Shown here in pieces: positions 5,505 through 12,668 of a DNA stretch of 16,654 nt. A program made the position numbers and the translations under genes. Source of the DNA: Patescibacteria group bacterium (GTDB taxonomy: Bacteria; Patescibacteriota; Minisyncoccia; Minisyncoccales; GWA2-46-15); the NCBI GenBank assembly GCA_018895125.1, contig JAHIOR010000018.1, positions 1-16,654 on the forward strand, written 5' to 3'. The notes under the pieces are model-generated. The model searched no databases, was not told the origin of the DNA, and was given only the letters and a program-made list of their open reading frames with translations. Position 1 is the first letter of the stretch, and each line of letters begins with the position of its first letter.

Positions 5505-5599
5505 GTTGGATGGGTACCCTTTCTATCTTAAAGAAGCATGTGGTACATCCTTCTTTGTCCCATTAAGTGGGATAAGGATAAAAAGCGTACCAACCCAAC
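5505..5599 (+). ncRNA. Structured RNA element between gvpA and the next gene
   Basis: Closing arms at 5505-5517 and 5587-5599 pair at 11 of 13 positions. Inside are a 7-bp hairpin (5530-5536 with 5550-5556, extended by atgt/acat in its loop) and a 5-bp hairpin (5558-5562 with 5568-5572). Together they form a three-way junction. An alternative pairing of atcctt (5547-5552) with aaggat (5574-5579) would break the first hairpin. No T run follows, so this is more likely a stability, processing or readthrough control element than a terminator. Confidence 0.5.
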
Positions 5600-5616
5600 G
5601 TTAATTTTCAAAAGAA

Positions 5617-6153
5617 ATGATGCCGGTGAATATTCAAAAAAACAATTTAAAAAGTTTAGCCGAGGATATTATTGTCTCGTATGACGCGCGGGTGAAAATG
5701 GTGGGAGAGATTGTGGAAGATACCCATAAGACATTGGATGAATTTAGGGGAAAGAGGCAGGAGATGAGTGATAATCTTCGGGAGGTTTTAGCAAAATCCG
5801 AGTCGCTTCGCAAAAAAGATTTTAGCGCGATGATGCAGGATATTTTATTGACCCAGCATAAAAGAGAAGAAAATGTGAAAAAAATGCTTGCCGATTTCAG
5901 AGAAGAAGAGGTTCGAGTGGCAGAACGATTAAGAGAGTTGCTTAAAAGGGGCGAGGAGCTCCGATTGACGGATTTCAAAAAAACTTTAACTCATATACGG
6001 CAGGATCAGGCATCAAGAGAAGCAAATACCGGAGAGCAGGTGAGAGTAGAGCTCGCAACTATGCAGACCGAGGTCTATAAGATGCTTGAGGCATTTAAAA
6101 AGGAAAGGGAAGCGGCGGCGGCAGAATGGAATAAAGTTAGAGGAATTTTATAA
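5617..6153 (+). CDS. GvpC-like helical repeat protein (first copy)
   Basis: 178 residues, almost entirely charged helix. A 51-residue repeat is visible: 'LDEF' at 40-43 recurs as 'LADF' at 91-94, and 'KDF' at 67-69 as 'TDF' at 118-120. Each unit follows the pattern Leu-x-x-Phe, Arg/Glu-rich, 'L(A/K)(K/R)(S/G)E', then 'DF'. A C-terminal unit with 'LEAFKKEREAAAAEW' (157-171) matches the end of the second copy. GvpC proteins are repeat helices that bind the outside of GvpA ribs and stiffen them, though cyanobacterial GvpC uses a 33-residue repeat. The role is inferred from repeat structure and position after gvpA. A second ATG directly follows the first. A generic coiled-coil protein is the alternative. 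Confidence 0.7.
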   Translation: MMPVNIQKNNLKSLAEDIIVSYDARVKMVGEIVEDTHKTLDEFRGKRQEMSDNLREVLAKSESLRKKDFSAMMQDILLTQHKREENVKKMLADFREEEVRVAERLRELLKRGEELRLTDFKKTLTHIRQDQASREANTGEQVRVELATMQTEVYKMLEAFKKEREAAAAEWNKVRGIL

Positions 6154-6166
6154 ATATAAATAAATT

Positions 6167-6514
6167 ATGGCAAAAAAGCGAAAAAAAATAATTTCAGGCA
6201 ACGCCAAGACCCTTACCTGCGCTTTTTGCAAAGGCAAAGGCAAAGACCCATTTGAGGTTCCGTCAAAACTTTCTGATTGTCAGGTTTGTATTGGCAGAGG
6301 CACGGTTCAGGTGGTTGAGCCGGTAGAGACATGTCCCTATTGCAAAGGTGAGGGCATCTTTTTTCATCATCGGATGCCTTGCACTGTATGTGGCGGGCGG
6401 GGTTCTGTTACGAGAATAAAAGGAGGAGAAAGGTGCGAAAAATGCGAAGGCGACGGAAAGAATCCTGACTCGGGTCTCCCTTGTTCAAGTTGTTATGGAT
6501 TAGGTGCGATATAA
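6167..6514 (+). CDS. DnaJ-type zinc-finger protein with six CxxCxGxG motifs
   Basis: 115 residues with six CxxCxGxG motifs beginning at Cys18, 38, 56, 72, 90 and 106. DnaJ has four, binding two zinc ions, so this protein could bind three. There is no J domain and no C-terminal substrate domain. In DnaJ the domain helps hold unfolded client proteins. The segment 'VVEPVET' (49-55) may derive from a common genomic repeat. It starts 13 bases after the first GvpC-like gene and is 105 bases before the second. A matching three-motif protein lies at 12669, and a J-like domain is fused to GvpF at 11572. A client-binding or scaffold role in vesicle assembly is inferred. Confidence 0.75.
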   Translation: MAKKRKKIISGNAKTLTCAFCKGKGKDPFEVPSKLSDCQVCIGRGTVQVVEPVETCPYCKGEGIFFHHRMPCTVCGGRGSVTRIKGGERCEKCEGDGKNPDSGLPCSSCYGLGAI

Positions 6515-6556
6515 AAAATAAAAAGGTCGCAAATTATAAATTAATTAATTATATTC

Positions 6557-6624
6557 GTTCAATCATTTTTAATTTTTCACTTTGAATTTTTAATTTGACT
6601 GAGCGAAGCGAAGAAACATATGGC
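6557..6624 (+). repeat. Start-region repeat, copy B (before the second GvpC-like gene)
   Basis: Same order as copy A: an AT-rich block, then 'aatttgactgagcgaagcga', then 'agaaa' and the ATG at 6620. It carries an extra 'ctttgaattttt'-like insertion. The AT block is related in reverse complement to a stretch inside the CDC48 gene (about 9578-9598). Confidence 0.7.
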
Positions 6625-7183
6625 ATGGGCAACAGAAATGAAAAGTTTAGTAAGAGACATTAAAACATCTACAAAGGATCGCTTACAATTCGTTAGAGAT
6701 AGCAAAAACGATACGCATGAATTACTGGCGCAGTTTGATAAAGAGCTCAAAGAAATGGCAGCGGACCTTAAAGAGTTTTTCTCTAAAAGCGAAAAGGACA
6801 GAATGGCAGATTTCAGCAAAATGATGAAAGATATTCAGGCAAGGGTACAGAGTATCTTTGGCGACACGGGCGAGCTCCTCAGCCGATTTGACAAGGAACT
6901 TAAGGAAATGGCAAAAGATCTTAAGGATTTTCTTGCAAAAAGCGAGCAAACACGCATAGCTGACTTCAAAGTTACAATGAAGGATATTCAGTCAAGAATA
7001 GATAGTATCCAAAAGCATGTAGCGGATCTTTTGGGTGATTACGCCGGGGAGCGAAAAGAAGCGGCCGCAAGTTGGGGGATGTTAAGGAAGCGAGAAGGAG
7101 CAATGGCGGAAGAAATAGCCGAAGAAGCAGAAGAAGAAGGCGGAAAAAAAGCAAAAAAAGCAAAGAAACACAAAACCGAATAA
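6620..7183 (+). CDS. GvpC-like helical repeat protein (second copy)
   Basis: 187 residues with two clear 51-residue repeats, 31-81 and 82-132, sharing 'FDKELKEMA', 'DLK(E/D)F', 'KSE' and 'DF...MKDIQ(A/S)R'. A third partial unit follows from 133 ('LLGDY...ERKEAAASW'), matching the end of the 5617 protein. The last 25 residues are a Glu-rich stretch then a Lys-rich tail. This is a paralogue of the first copy with the same period and architecture, suggesting an ancient duplication. It probably binds the shell like GvpC (inference). The basic tail is absent from the first copy and could contact nucleic acid, the membrane or an acidic partner. Its start region is repeat copy B. Confidence 0.72.
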   Translation: MAWATEMKSLVRDIKTSTKDRLQFVRDSKNDTHELLAQFDKELKEMAADLKEFFSKSEKDRMADFSKMMKDIQARVQSIFGDTGELLSRFDKELKEMAKDLKDFLAKSEQTRIADFKVTMKDIQSRIDSIQKHVADLLGDYAGERKEAAASWGMLRKREGAMAEEIAEEAEEEGGKKAKKAKKHKTE

Positions 7184-7220
7184 ATAAAAAGCATCGCAAG
7201 ATGATTATAAAGGTCGAAAT

Positions 7221-7271
7221 CAGAGCACATAAATTAAGTGCTCTGGTGTCCAGAATCGCGCAAAATTCTGG
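7221..7271 (+). other. Two adjacent perfect hairpins before gvpN
   Basis: cagagcac/gtgctctg (7221-7228, 7238-7245) and ccagaat/attctgg (7250-7256, 7265-7271). No T run follows. They are likely mRNA stability or processing structures separating the structural-protein genes from gvpN. A 28-codon open frame from 7201 spans them but looks non-coding. Confidence 0.5.
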
Positions 7272-7305
7272 AATAATCCTTCATTAGTGAGATTGAATTA
7301 TAACT

Positions 7306-8241
7306 ATGCCTTACTTATCACAAGACGAAGAACAAGCAATTATTGAGCCCCGTCCAGTGGCTGGATTTGTTGAGACGCCGTATATTAAGGATCTTGCTCG
7401 GCGGGCGCTGAATTATGTTAAGGCGGGTTTTCCCGTGCATTTAAGAGGAGCTTCAGGAACGGGCAAAACCACTTTGGCTTTGCATTTGGCAAGTAAGATT
7501 GGCCGCCCGGCAGTGTTGATTCATGGCGACGAAGAATACTCCACTTCTGATCTTATTGGCGGAGAGCATGGCTACCGTTACAAATATTTAAGAGACAATT
7601 TCATTTCCAGCGTTCTTAAGAAAGAGGAGAATTTCTCAAAACAGTGGATGGACAACCGTCTGACTATCGCGGTAAAAAACGGCTTTACTCTTATTTATGA
7701 TGAGTTCACCCGGTCCCGACCGGAAGCAAACAACACATTGCTTTCTATTCTGCAAGAAGGGGTGATGGATTTGCCGATGGCAAGACAAGGTCAGGAGTCC
7801 TATTATCTTAAGGCTCATCCGCAATTTGTGGCTATTTTCACCTCAAATCCTGAAGAATATGCCGGCACTAATAAAGCGCAGGACGCGTTACGGGATAGAA
7901 TGGTAACGATGGACTTAAGGTACTTTGACAAGAATACGGAAATTGCCATTACTCAAGCAAAATCAGGGTTATCCCAAGAGGATGCCGAAAAAATTGTCAA
8001 TATCGTAAGAGCGCTTCGCGATTCCGGGGAATATGAATTTGCGCCAACCGTTCGCGGCTCAATAATGCTGGCAAAATCCCTCCAGACCAACGGAGGAACC
8101 GTTTCAGCTTCCAGCCGTTTGTTCCGTCAGTTAGCCCAAGATATATTGGCTTCGGAGACAACGCGGTTGGGCTCGCAAGAGCACCATAATAAGGTGAAAA
8201 AGATAGTTAGAGAGCTTATCGCTCAATATTGCGCTGATTAA
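7306..8241 (+). CDS. gvpN: Gas vesicle ATPase GvpN
   Basis: 311 residues, the normal length for GvpN, a MoxR-like AAA+ ATPase found in nearly all gas vesicle clusters and needed for vesicle growth. Visible motifs are Walker A 'GASGTGKTT' (48-56), Walker B 'TLIYDE' (128-133), the following 'FTRSRPEANNTLL' loop, a sensor region 'FTSNPEEYAGT' (178-188), and 'LRDRMV' (195-200). The N-terminal 'FVETPYI' is a typical GvpN opening. It lies 122 bases after the second GvpC-like gene, behind two hairpins, and 18 bases before the next gene. No Shine-Dalgarno is visible. The identification is firm. Confidence 0.95.
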   Translation: MPYLSQDEEQAIIEPRPVAGFVETPYIKDLARRALNYVKAGFPVHLRGASGTGKTTLALHLASKIGRPAVLIHGDEEYSTSDLIGGEHGYRYKYLRDNFISSVLKKEENFSKQWMDNRLTIAVKNGFTLIYDEFTRSRPEANNTLLSILQEGVMDLPMARQGQESYYLKAHPQFVAIFTSNPEEYAGTNKAQDALRDRMVTMDLRYFDKNTEIAITQAKSGLSQEDAEKIVNIVRALRDSGEYEFAPTVRGSIMLAKSLQTNGGTVSASSRLFRQLAQDILASETTRLGSQEHHNKVKKIVRELIAQYCAD

Positions 8242-8259
8242 TCAATAACGCACAAATCT

Positions 8260-8571
8260 ATGGAAAAAATAGCTGCTAATCTCTCGGGGATTCACGACTT
8301 AAAAAGCGTGGGTTCAACCGGGAGGAGGTCTATTCCTCCTTCGTCAAAATCCGCTTTTTTGGACCTGTATATGCGTCAAAATGACAGAGACCGGCTTGTG
8401 AAAGAAAAAATAAGATTGCAAAAAAGGAGGAAGCAGATCAATCAAAATTTAACCGTCATTAATAAAAGGATGGCGGGACTCCTTAAAGTTGCTACTTCTG
8501 GGAGCAAGGGATTGGGTAAGATCGGGCAGGTCTATTCAAAATCGGGCGAGCACACAGTGCTTGAATATTAA
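8260..8571 (+). CDS. Small coiled-coil protein of the gas vesicle operon
   Basis: 103 residues, no recognised family. A polar, Ser-rich N-terminal third is followed by 'FLDLYMRQNDRDRL' and a basic helical segment (about 35-75, 'KEKIRLQKRRKQINQNL') of coiled-coil type, then a Gly/Ser-rich tail. I recall similar short coiled-coil proteins with 'FLDLY' next to gvp genes in other bacteria, but have no named match. A hairpin with 6-bp arms (8323-8328, 8335-8340) lies in the coding sequence and contains an internal GGAGG. It starts 18 bases after gvpN and ends one base before the next gene, so it is very likely co-translated. An accessory assembly role is inferred from position only. Confidence 0.6.
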   Translation: MEKIAANLSGIHDLKSVGSTGRRSIPPSSKSAFLDLYMRQNDRDRLVKEKIRLQKRRKQINQNLTVINKRMAGLLKVATSGSKGLGKIGQVYSKSGEHTVLEY

Positions 8572-8572
8572 T

Positions 8573-8875
8573 ATGTCTGGAACCGAACTTAAGGTATTGG
8601 AAATCTTGTGGGATTGGGGCGGAGAGGCCTCAATTGATACCATCGCCAGGGAGGCCAGAATTAGCACCGACTATGCTCGGCTTATTTGCCAGAATCTCGG
8701 AAGAAACGATTATATTGACTTTAGTCATTCAAAAATGTGTTTCCTTCGGGGAAAGGGCAAACTTGAGGTGGCAAGGAGAAAGGTTGATACACAAAAGAAA
8801 ATTGTGGTTTCCGAAAAAATACCAAAATTTGGACTCGGGAAAGACCGAGACGGGAGATTTATTTTAGATTATTAA
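8573..8875 (+). CDS. Winged-helix DNA-binding protein (gvp operon, first copy)
   Basis: 100 residues from the ATG at 8573; a longer upstream start would overlap the preceding gene and is not needed. Residues 4-70 form a winged helix: 'ELKVLEILWDWGG', 'SIDTIAREARISTDYARLIC' as helices 2 and 3, then a wing around 'IDFSHSKMCFLRGKGK'. It is related to the 14383 protein, with shared spacing and the 'S(T/P)DYA' recognition-helix start. It has two cysteines but no metal site pattern. It may regulate the operon or mediate protein contacts, as winged helices also do. Separation from its neighbours is 1 and 5 bases. Confidence 0.7.
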   Translation: MSGTELKVLEILWDWGGEASIDTIAREARISTDYARLICQNLGRNDYIDFSHSKMCFLRGKGKLEVARRKVDTQKKIVVSEKIPKFGLGKDRDGRFILDY

Positions 8876-8880
8876 ATTTT

Positions 8881-9423
8881 ATGAGAAAAGAAGAACAAAA
8901 AAAGGGAAAAGAATCCAGAGAAGGCGAAATATCGCTTGACGATATACCTTTTGTCGGCGGATTGCTTAAAGGGCTTGAGAAATTTATTGATTTAGCGGAA
9001 CGGGCCGAGGAAGTCGGCGGTGAATTGAGAAAAAGCGGCCAGATTAAAGGACTGGGCGGGCGAAAAGATGTGAGAGGGGTCTATGGTTTTACCGTGCGAA
9101 CCGGTCTTGGCCAAAAAACAAGAGTTGAACCATTTGGGAATATTAAAAAAACTAAAGAAGGTCCGAAGGTATCAGAGACTAGAGAGCCGATAGTTGATGT
9201 GTTTGATGAGAAAGACCATATTTTGCTCATCGCCGAACTCCCAGGGGTTGATGAAAAAAGCATTAAGATTGACCTAAAAAAGAACATTCTTTTGCTTGAG
9301 GCGGAGAGCAAGGATCGAAAATACGCCAAAGAAATTTTGCTTCCGGCCAAAGTTGATTTTGAATCCCGGAAAATGAATTTCAAGAACGGAATTTTAGAGT
9401 TGAAATTTAAGAAAGTGAAATGA
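8881..9423 (+). CDS. gvpH: GvpH-like protein with Hsp20 (alpha-crystallin) domain
   Basis: 180 residues. The N-terminal part (about 22-77) is 'GGLLKGLEKFIDLAERAEE' followed by a Gly-rich turn and 'GVYGFTVRTGLG', the signature of bacterial GvpH-type proteins. Residues about 103-180 form a small heat-shock domain: 'REPIVDVFDE', 'LLIAELPGVDEKSI', 'NILLLEAE' and a closing 'FKNGILELKF'. It lacks the usual C-terminal I-x-I tail, so large oligomers are less likely. The family acts as a chaperone on gas vesicle proteins. A second protein with only the N-terminal domain is encoded at 13016. The gene ends in TGA, 10 bases before the CDC48 gene. Confidence 0.85.
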   Translation: MRKEEQKKGKESREGEISLDDIPFVGGLLKGLEKFIDLAERAEEVGGELRKSGQIKGLGGRKDVRGVYGFTVRTGLGQKTRVEPFGNIKKTKEGPKVSETREPIVDVFDEKDHILLIAELPGVDEKSIKIDLKKNILLLEAESKDRKYAKEILLPAKVDFESRKMNFKNGILELKFKKVK

Positions 9424-9433
9424 AGGTTATTTT

Positions 9434-11575
9434 ATGGCTGTAAAAATCAATGAATCAGTGATTCTTAAAGTAGCCGAGGCGCAAAGTAAAGATGTGGGTA
9501 GAGCAATAGCCAGAATTGACCCTAATCTTTTTTCAAAAATTCAGGCTGACACTGGAGATATTATTAAGTTAAAAGTTAAAAGTGAAAAATTAAAAATTGA
9601 AGGAAAAGAGACGGTGGCAAAGCTAATGCCCGCTTATCCAGAGGATAGAGGAAAAGGCATTATTCAAATAGACGGCATTGCCAGAGAGAATTTGAAAGTT
9701 GGTTTGGATGAAAAGGTAGAAATTCAAAAGGTTGTTTATAAAGAAGCTCATGCGCTTGTCCTATCACCCTTAAATGGCGGCGCATCGTTCAGAGAAGATG
9801 ATGCTAAATATTTGGCCGAAATACTTGACGGAACCCCGGTAATAAAAGGCAGTAAAATAAGAGCCGCGCTTTTTGGAACAAGGGCTCAAGATTTTTTAGT
9901 AGAAGATACCGATCCAGAAAAAGTGGTCTTAATAAAATCCTTTACATCTATAAAGCTAAAGGGCGTTGCCAAAGAAAGACAAGGGATTGGTATAACCTAC
10001 GAAGACATCGGCGGGTTAGGAAAAGAAATACGAAGGATCAGAGAAATGATTGAACTTCCGCTAAAATATCCAGAGCTCTTTGAGCGGCTGGGAATTGATC
10101 CCCCGAAAGGCGTGCTTCTCCACGGGCCGCCGGGATGCGGAAAAACGCTAATTGCCAGAGCAGTGGCTAATGAAACCGACGCCTATTTTACTCATATTTC
10201 CGGCCCCGAAATAATGGGAAAGTTTTACGGAGAGTCCGAAGGACGGCTCCGGGAAATATTTGAAGACGCGAAGGCGAACGCCCCGGCCATACTTTTTATT
10301 GATGAAATTGACGCCATTGCTCCGAAGCGAGAAGATATGGGAGGCGAGAAACAAGTGGAACGGCGAGTAGTGGCGCAACTTCTCGCGTTGATGGATGGAT
10401 TGGAATCGCGCGGTCAATTAATCGTCATCGGAGCGACCAATATTCCCAATACGCTTGACCCGGCTCTGCGAAGACCGGGGCGATTTGACAGAGAAATTGT
10501 GATTGGCATTCCAGACAGAAATTCAAGGAAAGCAATATTGGAGATACACACAAGAGGCATGCCATTGGCAGATGATGTTGATGTAAATAAATTAGCCGAG
10601 ATAACTCACGGATTTGTCGGAGCTGATCTTGAGGCTCTCGCCAGAGAAGCGGCAATGTCGGCCTTGCGGGAAATCATGCCAGAGATTGAATTTGAAAGAG
10701 AGTATATCCCGTATGAGAAGCTTCGCAAGATAGAGGTTAGAGAGAAAAATTTTAGAGAGGCCTTGAAAGAGGTTGAGCCGTCGGCCTTGCGCGAAGTTTT
10801 TTCAGAAATTCCCAACACGAGGTGGGAAGATGTTGGCGGGCTTGAAAACATAAAGCAAACGCTTAAGGAAGTGATTGAATGGCCGTTAAAACACAGCGAG
10901 GCGCTGGGTTATGTAAAACTCAAGCCGTCTAAGGGAATAATGCTTTTTGGGCCGCCGGGATGCGGGAAAACACTTCTTGCCAAAGCCGTTGCAACCGAGT
11001 TAGGGGTAAATTTCATTTCTATCAAAGGACCAGAGCTTTTCTCAAAGTATATTGGAGAATCGGAAAAAGGAATTCGGGAAGTGTTTAAAAAGGCCAAGAT
11101 GGCTTCCCCTTGTATTATTTTTTTTGATGAGATAGACAGTTTAGCGCCAAAGGCCGGAGCTGGCATGGACTCATATACTACTGAAAGAGTGGTGAGCCAG
11201 TTTTTGGCGGAGCTTGACGGCATTGAGGAATTAAAAGGAGTGGTGGTTTTAGGAGCGACCAATAAAATGGATATGGTTGAGCCGGCTTTGCTTCGCGCTG
11301 GTCGATTTGATTTTCTGCTTGAGGTTCCTAAACCAGATGAGGAGTGTCGTTGCGCTATATTTAAGATTCATACCAAAGACAAACCATTAGACCGCGCTAT
11401 TAACTTAAAAAAATTTGCAAAGCTGACCGAGGGCCTTACCGGCGCGGACATAGAATTAATTTGCAAAAAGGCCGCAATGTCCGCGGTGAGAGAGAATTTT
11501 ATTAGACCAGACAATAATTTCAAAATTACCGCGCAGCATTTTGAAGAAGCGATGAACGAAAATAAACCCTTATGA
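9434..11575 (+). CDS. CDC48/VAT-type double AAA+ ATPase
   Basis: 713 residues. A CDC48 N-terminal domain (about 1-165) is followed by two AAA modules. D1 has Walker A 'GPPGCGKT' (231-238) and Walker B Asp290-Glu291. D2 has Walker A 'GPPGCGKT' (506-513) and Walker B Asp565-Glu566. Arg-rich 'RRPGRFDRE' and 'LRAGRFDF' lie downstream of each. The family forms hexamers that unfold or extract proteins and is universal in archaea but scattered in bacteria. Residues about 47-55 ('KVKSEKLKI') look like a read-through of the AT-rich repeat seen before gvpA. GvpF overlaps its stop codon (ATGA), so the two are translationally coupled. A disaggregase role for shell proteins is inferred. Confidence 0.93.
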   Translation: MAVKINESVILKVAEAQSKDVGRAIARIDPNLFSKIQADTGDIIKLKVKSEKLKIEGKETVAKLMPAYPEDRGKGIIQIDGIARENLKVGLDEKVEIQKVVYKEAHALVLSPLNGGASFREDDAKYLAEILDGTPVIKGSKIRAALFGTRAQDFLVEDTDPEKVVLIKSFTSIKLKGVAKERQGIGITYEDIGGLGKEIRRIREMIELPLKYPELFERLGIDPPKGVLLHGPPGCGKTLIARAVANETDAYFTHISGPEIMGKFYGESEGRLREIFEDAKANAPAILFIDEIDAIAPKREDMGGEKQVERRVVAQLLALMDGLESRGQLIVIGATNIPNTLDPALRRPGRFDREIVIGIPDRNSRKAILEIHTRGMPLADDVDVNKLAEITHGFVGADLEALAREAAMSALREIMPEIEFEREYIPYEKLRKIEVREKNFREALKEVEPSALREVFSEIPNTRWEDVGGLENIKQTLKEVIEWPLKHSEALGYVKLKPSKGIMLFGPPGCGKTLLAKAVATELGVNFISIKGPELFSKYIGESEKGIREVFKKAKMASPCIIFFDEIDSLAPKAGAGMDSYTTERVVSQFLAELDGIEELKGVVVLGATNKMDMVEPALLRAGRFDFLLEVPKPDEECRCAIFKIHTKDKPLDRAINLKKFAKLTEGLTGADIELICKKAAMSAVRENFIRPDNNFKITAQHFEEAMNENKPL

Positions 11576-12663
11576 CCGAAGAAAGAAAATACATATATTC
11601 AATAATTAGGAATCCGCAACCCTTCGATTCGACTCAGGGCGATAGTTTTCGTTTGCCAGAATCTATGCTCGGCATTAATAACCGCGATATAATTCTCATC
11701 CCCTATAGAGATATAGCAGGGGCGGTCAGCAATACTCATTTTATCAATTTTGATAAGCTGGATAAAAAGGAACTCACTAAGTTAATCGCAGCGCATGATC
11801 AGGTGAACTCCAGCCTTATGAAAAAGCATGATGTTATTCCAATGAGATTCGGAATGGTCGCAGAAAATACTGAAGAGATTCGTCATATTTTAGCAAAAGC
11901 GTACATACAGTTTAAGACAGCTCTTGAAAAGATTGCCGGGAAAGCCGAGTTTGTTGTTCAAGTATTTTGGAACGAAAAGAACATACTGGAGAAGATTGTT
12001 AAAGAAAATCCAGAAATTCAAAAACTGAAAAAGGAAACAGAATCAAAGGGCAAGATTTTGGGGTTTGCGTCTAAAATGAAATTAGGCAGGGCTATATTTG
12101 AGGCATTAGAGTCATGCCGAAAAGAATACACCGCCGATATTTTAAGGCATCTTGCATCTTTTTTCCCAGATTTTAGCGCGAGCAAACTTCTGGATAAAGA
12201 AATGATTATGAACTATTCGTTTTTAATAAACAAGACAGAAGAATCAGCGTTGGAGCTTCAATTAAATAAACTGGCGGAAAAATACAAAGACGCGCTGAAA
12301 TTTAAATACATCGGGCCCATGGCGCCCTACAGCTTCGCGGTTATTAATCTTAGCGTAGGGAATTTTGATTTAGTTGATAACGCCAGAAAAACTTTGGGGC
12401 TCGGAGAATCCGCAGCATTGCCAGAGTTAAAGGACACTTACCATAAGTTAGCCGCAGAGCATCATCCGGACAAACACGAATACAAAAAAGACCAAGTTAT
12501 ATTAGAGGAAGCGGCAAGAAAAATGAAAGATATAATAACAGCCAACGGGGTTTTAACTGTTTATTGCAAACATTATCTTTCGTCTCTCGCGCCTGAGGAA
12601 GAACAAGTTTGTTCTTTTAAGAGAGAAGATGTAGAGGAATCAATAATCGTAAAAAAAAGTTAA
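11572..12663 (+). CDS. GvpF/GvpL family protein fused to a J-like domain
   Basis: 363 residues. The GvpF/L domain (about 5-262) shows 'KYIYSII' at the start, 'AGAVSNTHF' (49-57), 'LIAAHDQVNSSLMKKHDVIPMRFG' split around residue 80, and 'YIGPMAPYSFAVINL' near its end. GvpF is a minor shell or nucleation protein that binds GvpA. Residues about 269-336 form a J-like domain: helix 'ARKTLGL', then 'ELKDTYHKLAAEHHPDK' with HPD at 298-300, then a long helix. HPD is the DnaK-stimulating motif. Residues 18-26 (FDSTQGDSF) are encoded by a repeat-like insertion at 11620-11640. The ATG overlaps the CDC48 stop. The GvpF/L call is firm and the J-like domain is likely. Confidence 0.9.
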   Translation: MTEERKYIYSIIRNPQPFDSTQGDSFRLPESMLGINNRDIILIPYRDIAGAVSNTHFINFDKLDKKELTKLIAAHDQVNSSLMKKHDVIPMRFGMVAENTEEIRHILAKAYIQFKTALEKIAGKAEFVVQVFWNEKNILEKIVKENPEIQKLKKETESKGKILGFASKMKLGRAIFEALESCRKEYTADILRHLASFFPDFSASKLLDKEMIMNYSFLINKTEESALELQLNKLAEKYKDALKFKYIGPMAPYSFAVINLSVGNFDLVDNARKTLGLGESAALPELKDTYHKLAAEHHPDKHEYKKDQVILEEAARKMKDIITANGVLTVYCKHYLSSLAPEEEQVCSFKREDVEESIIVKKS

Positions 12664-12668
12664 CGATT

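Noticed and set aside
7201..7287. A 28-codon open frame between the second GvpC-like gene and gvpN.
   Set aside because: It is made mostly of two perfect hairpins, has no family match and no ribosome site, so it is treated as structured RNA.
8323..8340. Hairpin aggagg/cctcct with an internal ribosome-site-like GGAGG in the 8260 gene.
   Set aside because: No start codon follows at a useful distance, and the bases encode a plausible protein segment; probably chance.
8489..8572. An upstream extension of the first winged-helix gene.
   Set aside because: It overlaps the end of the 8260 gene, and the domain begins right after the ATG at 8573.
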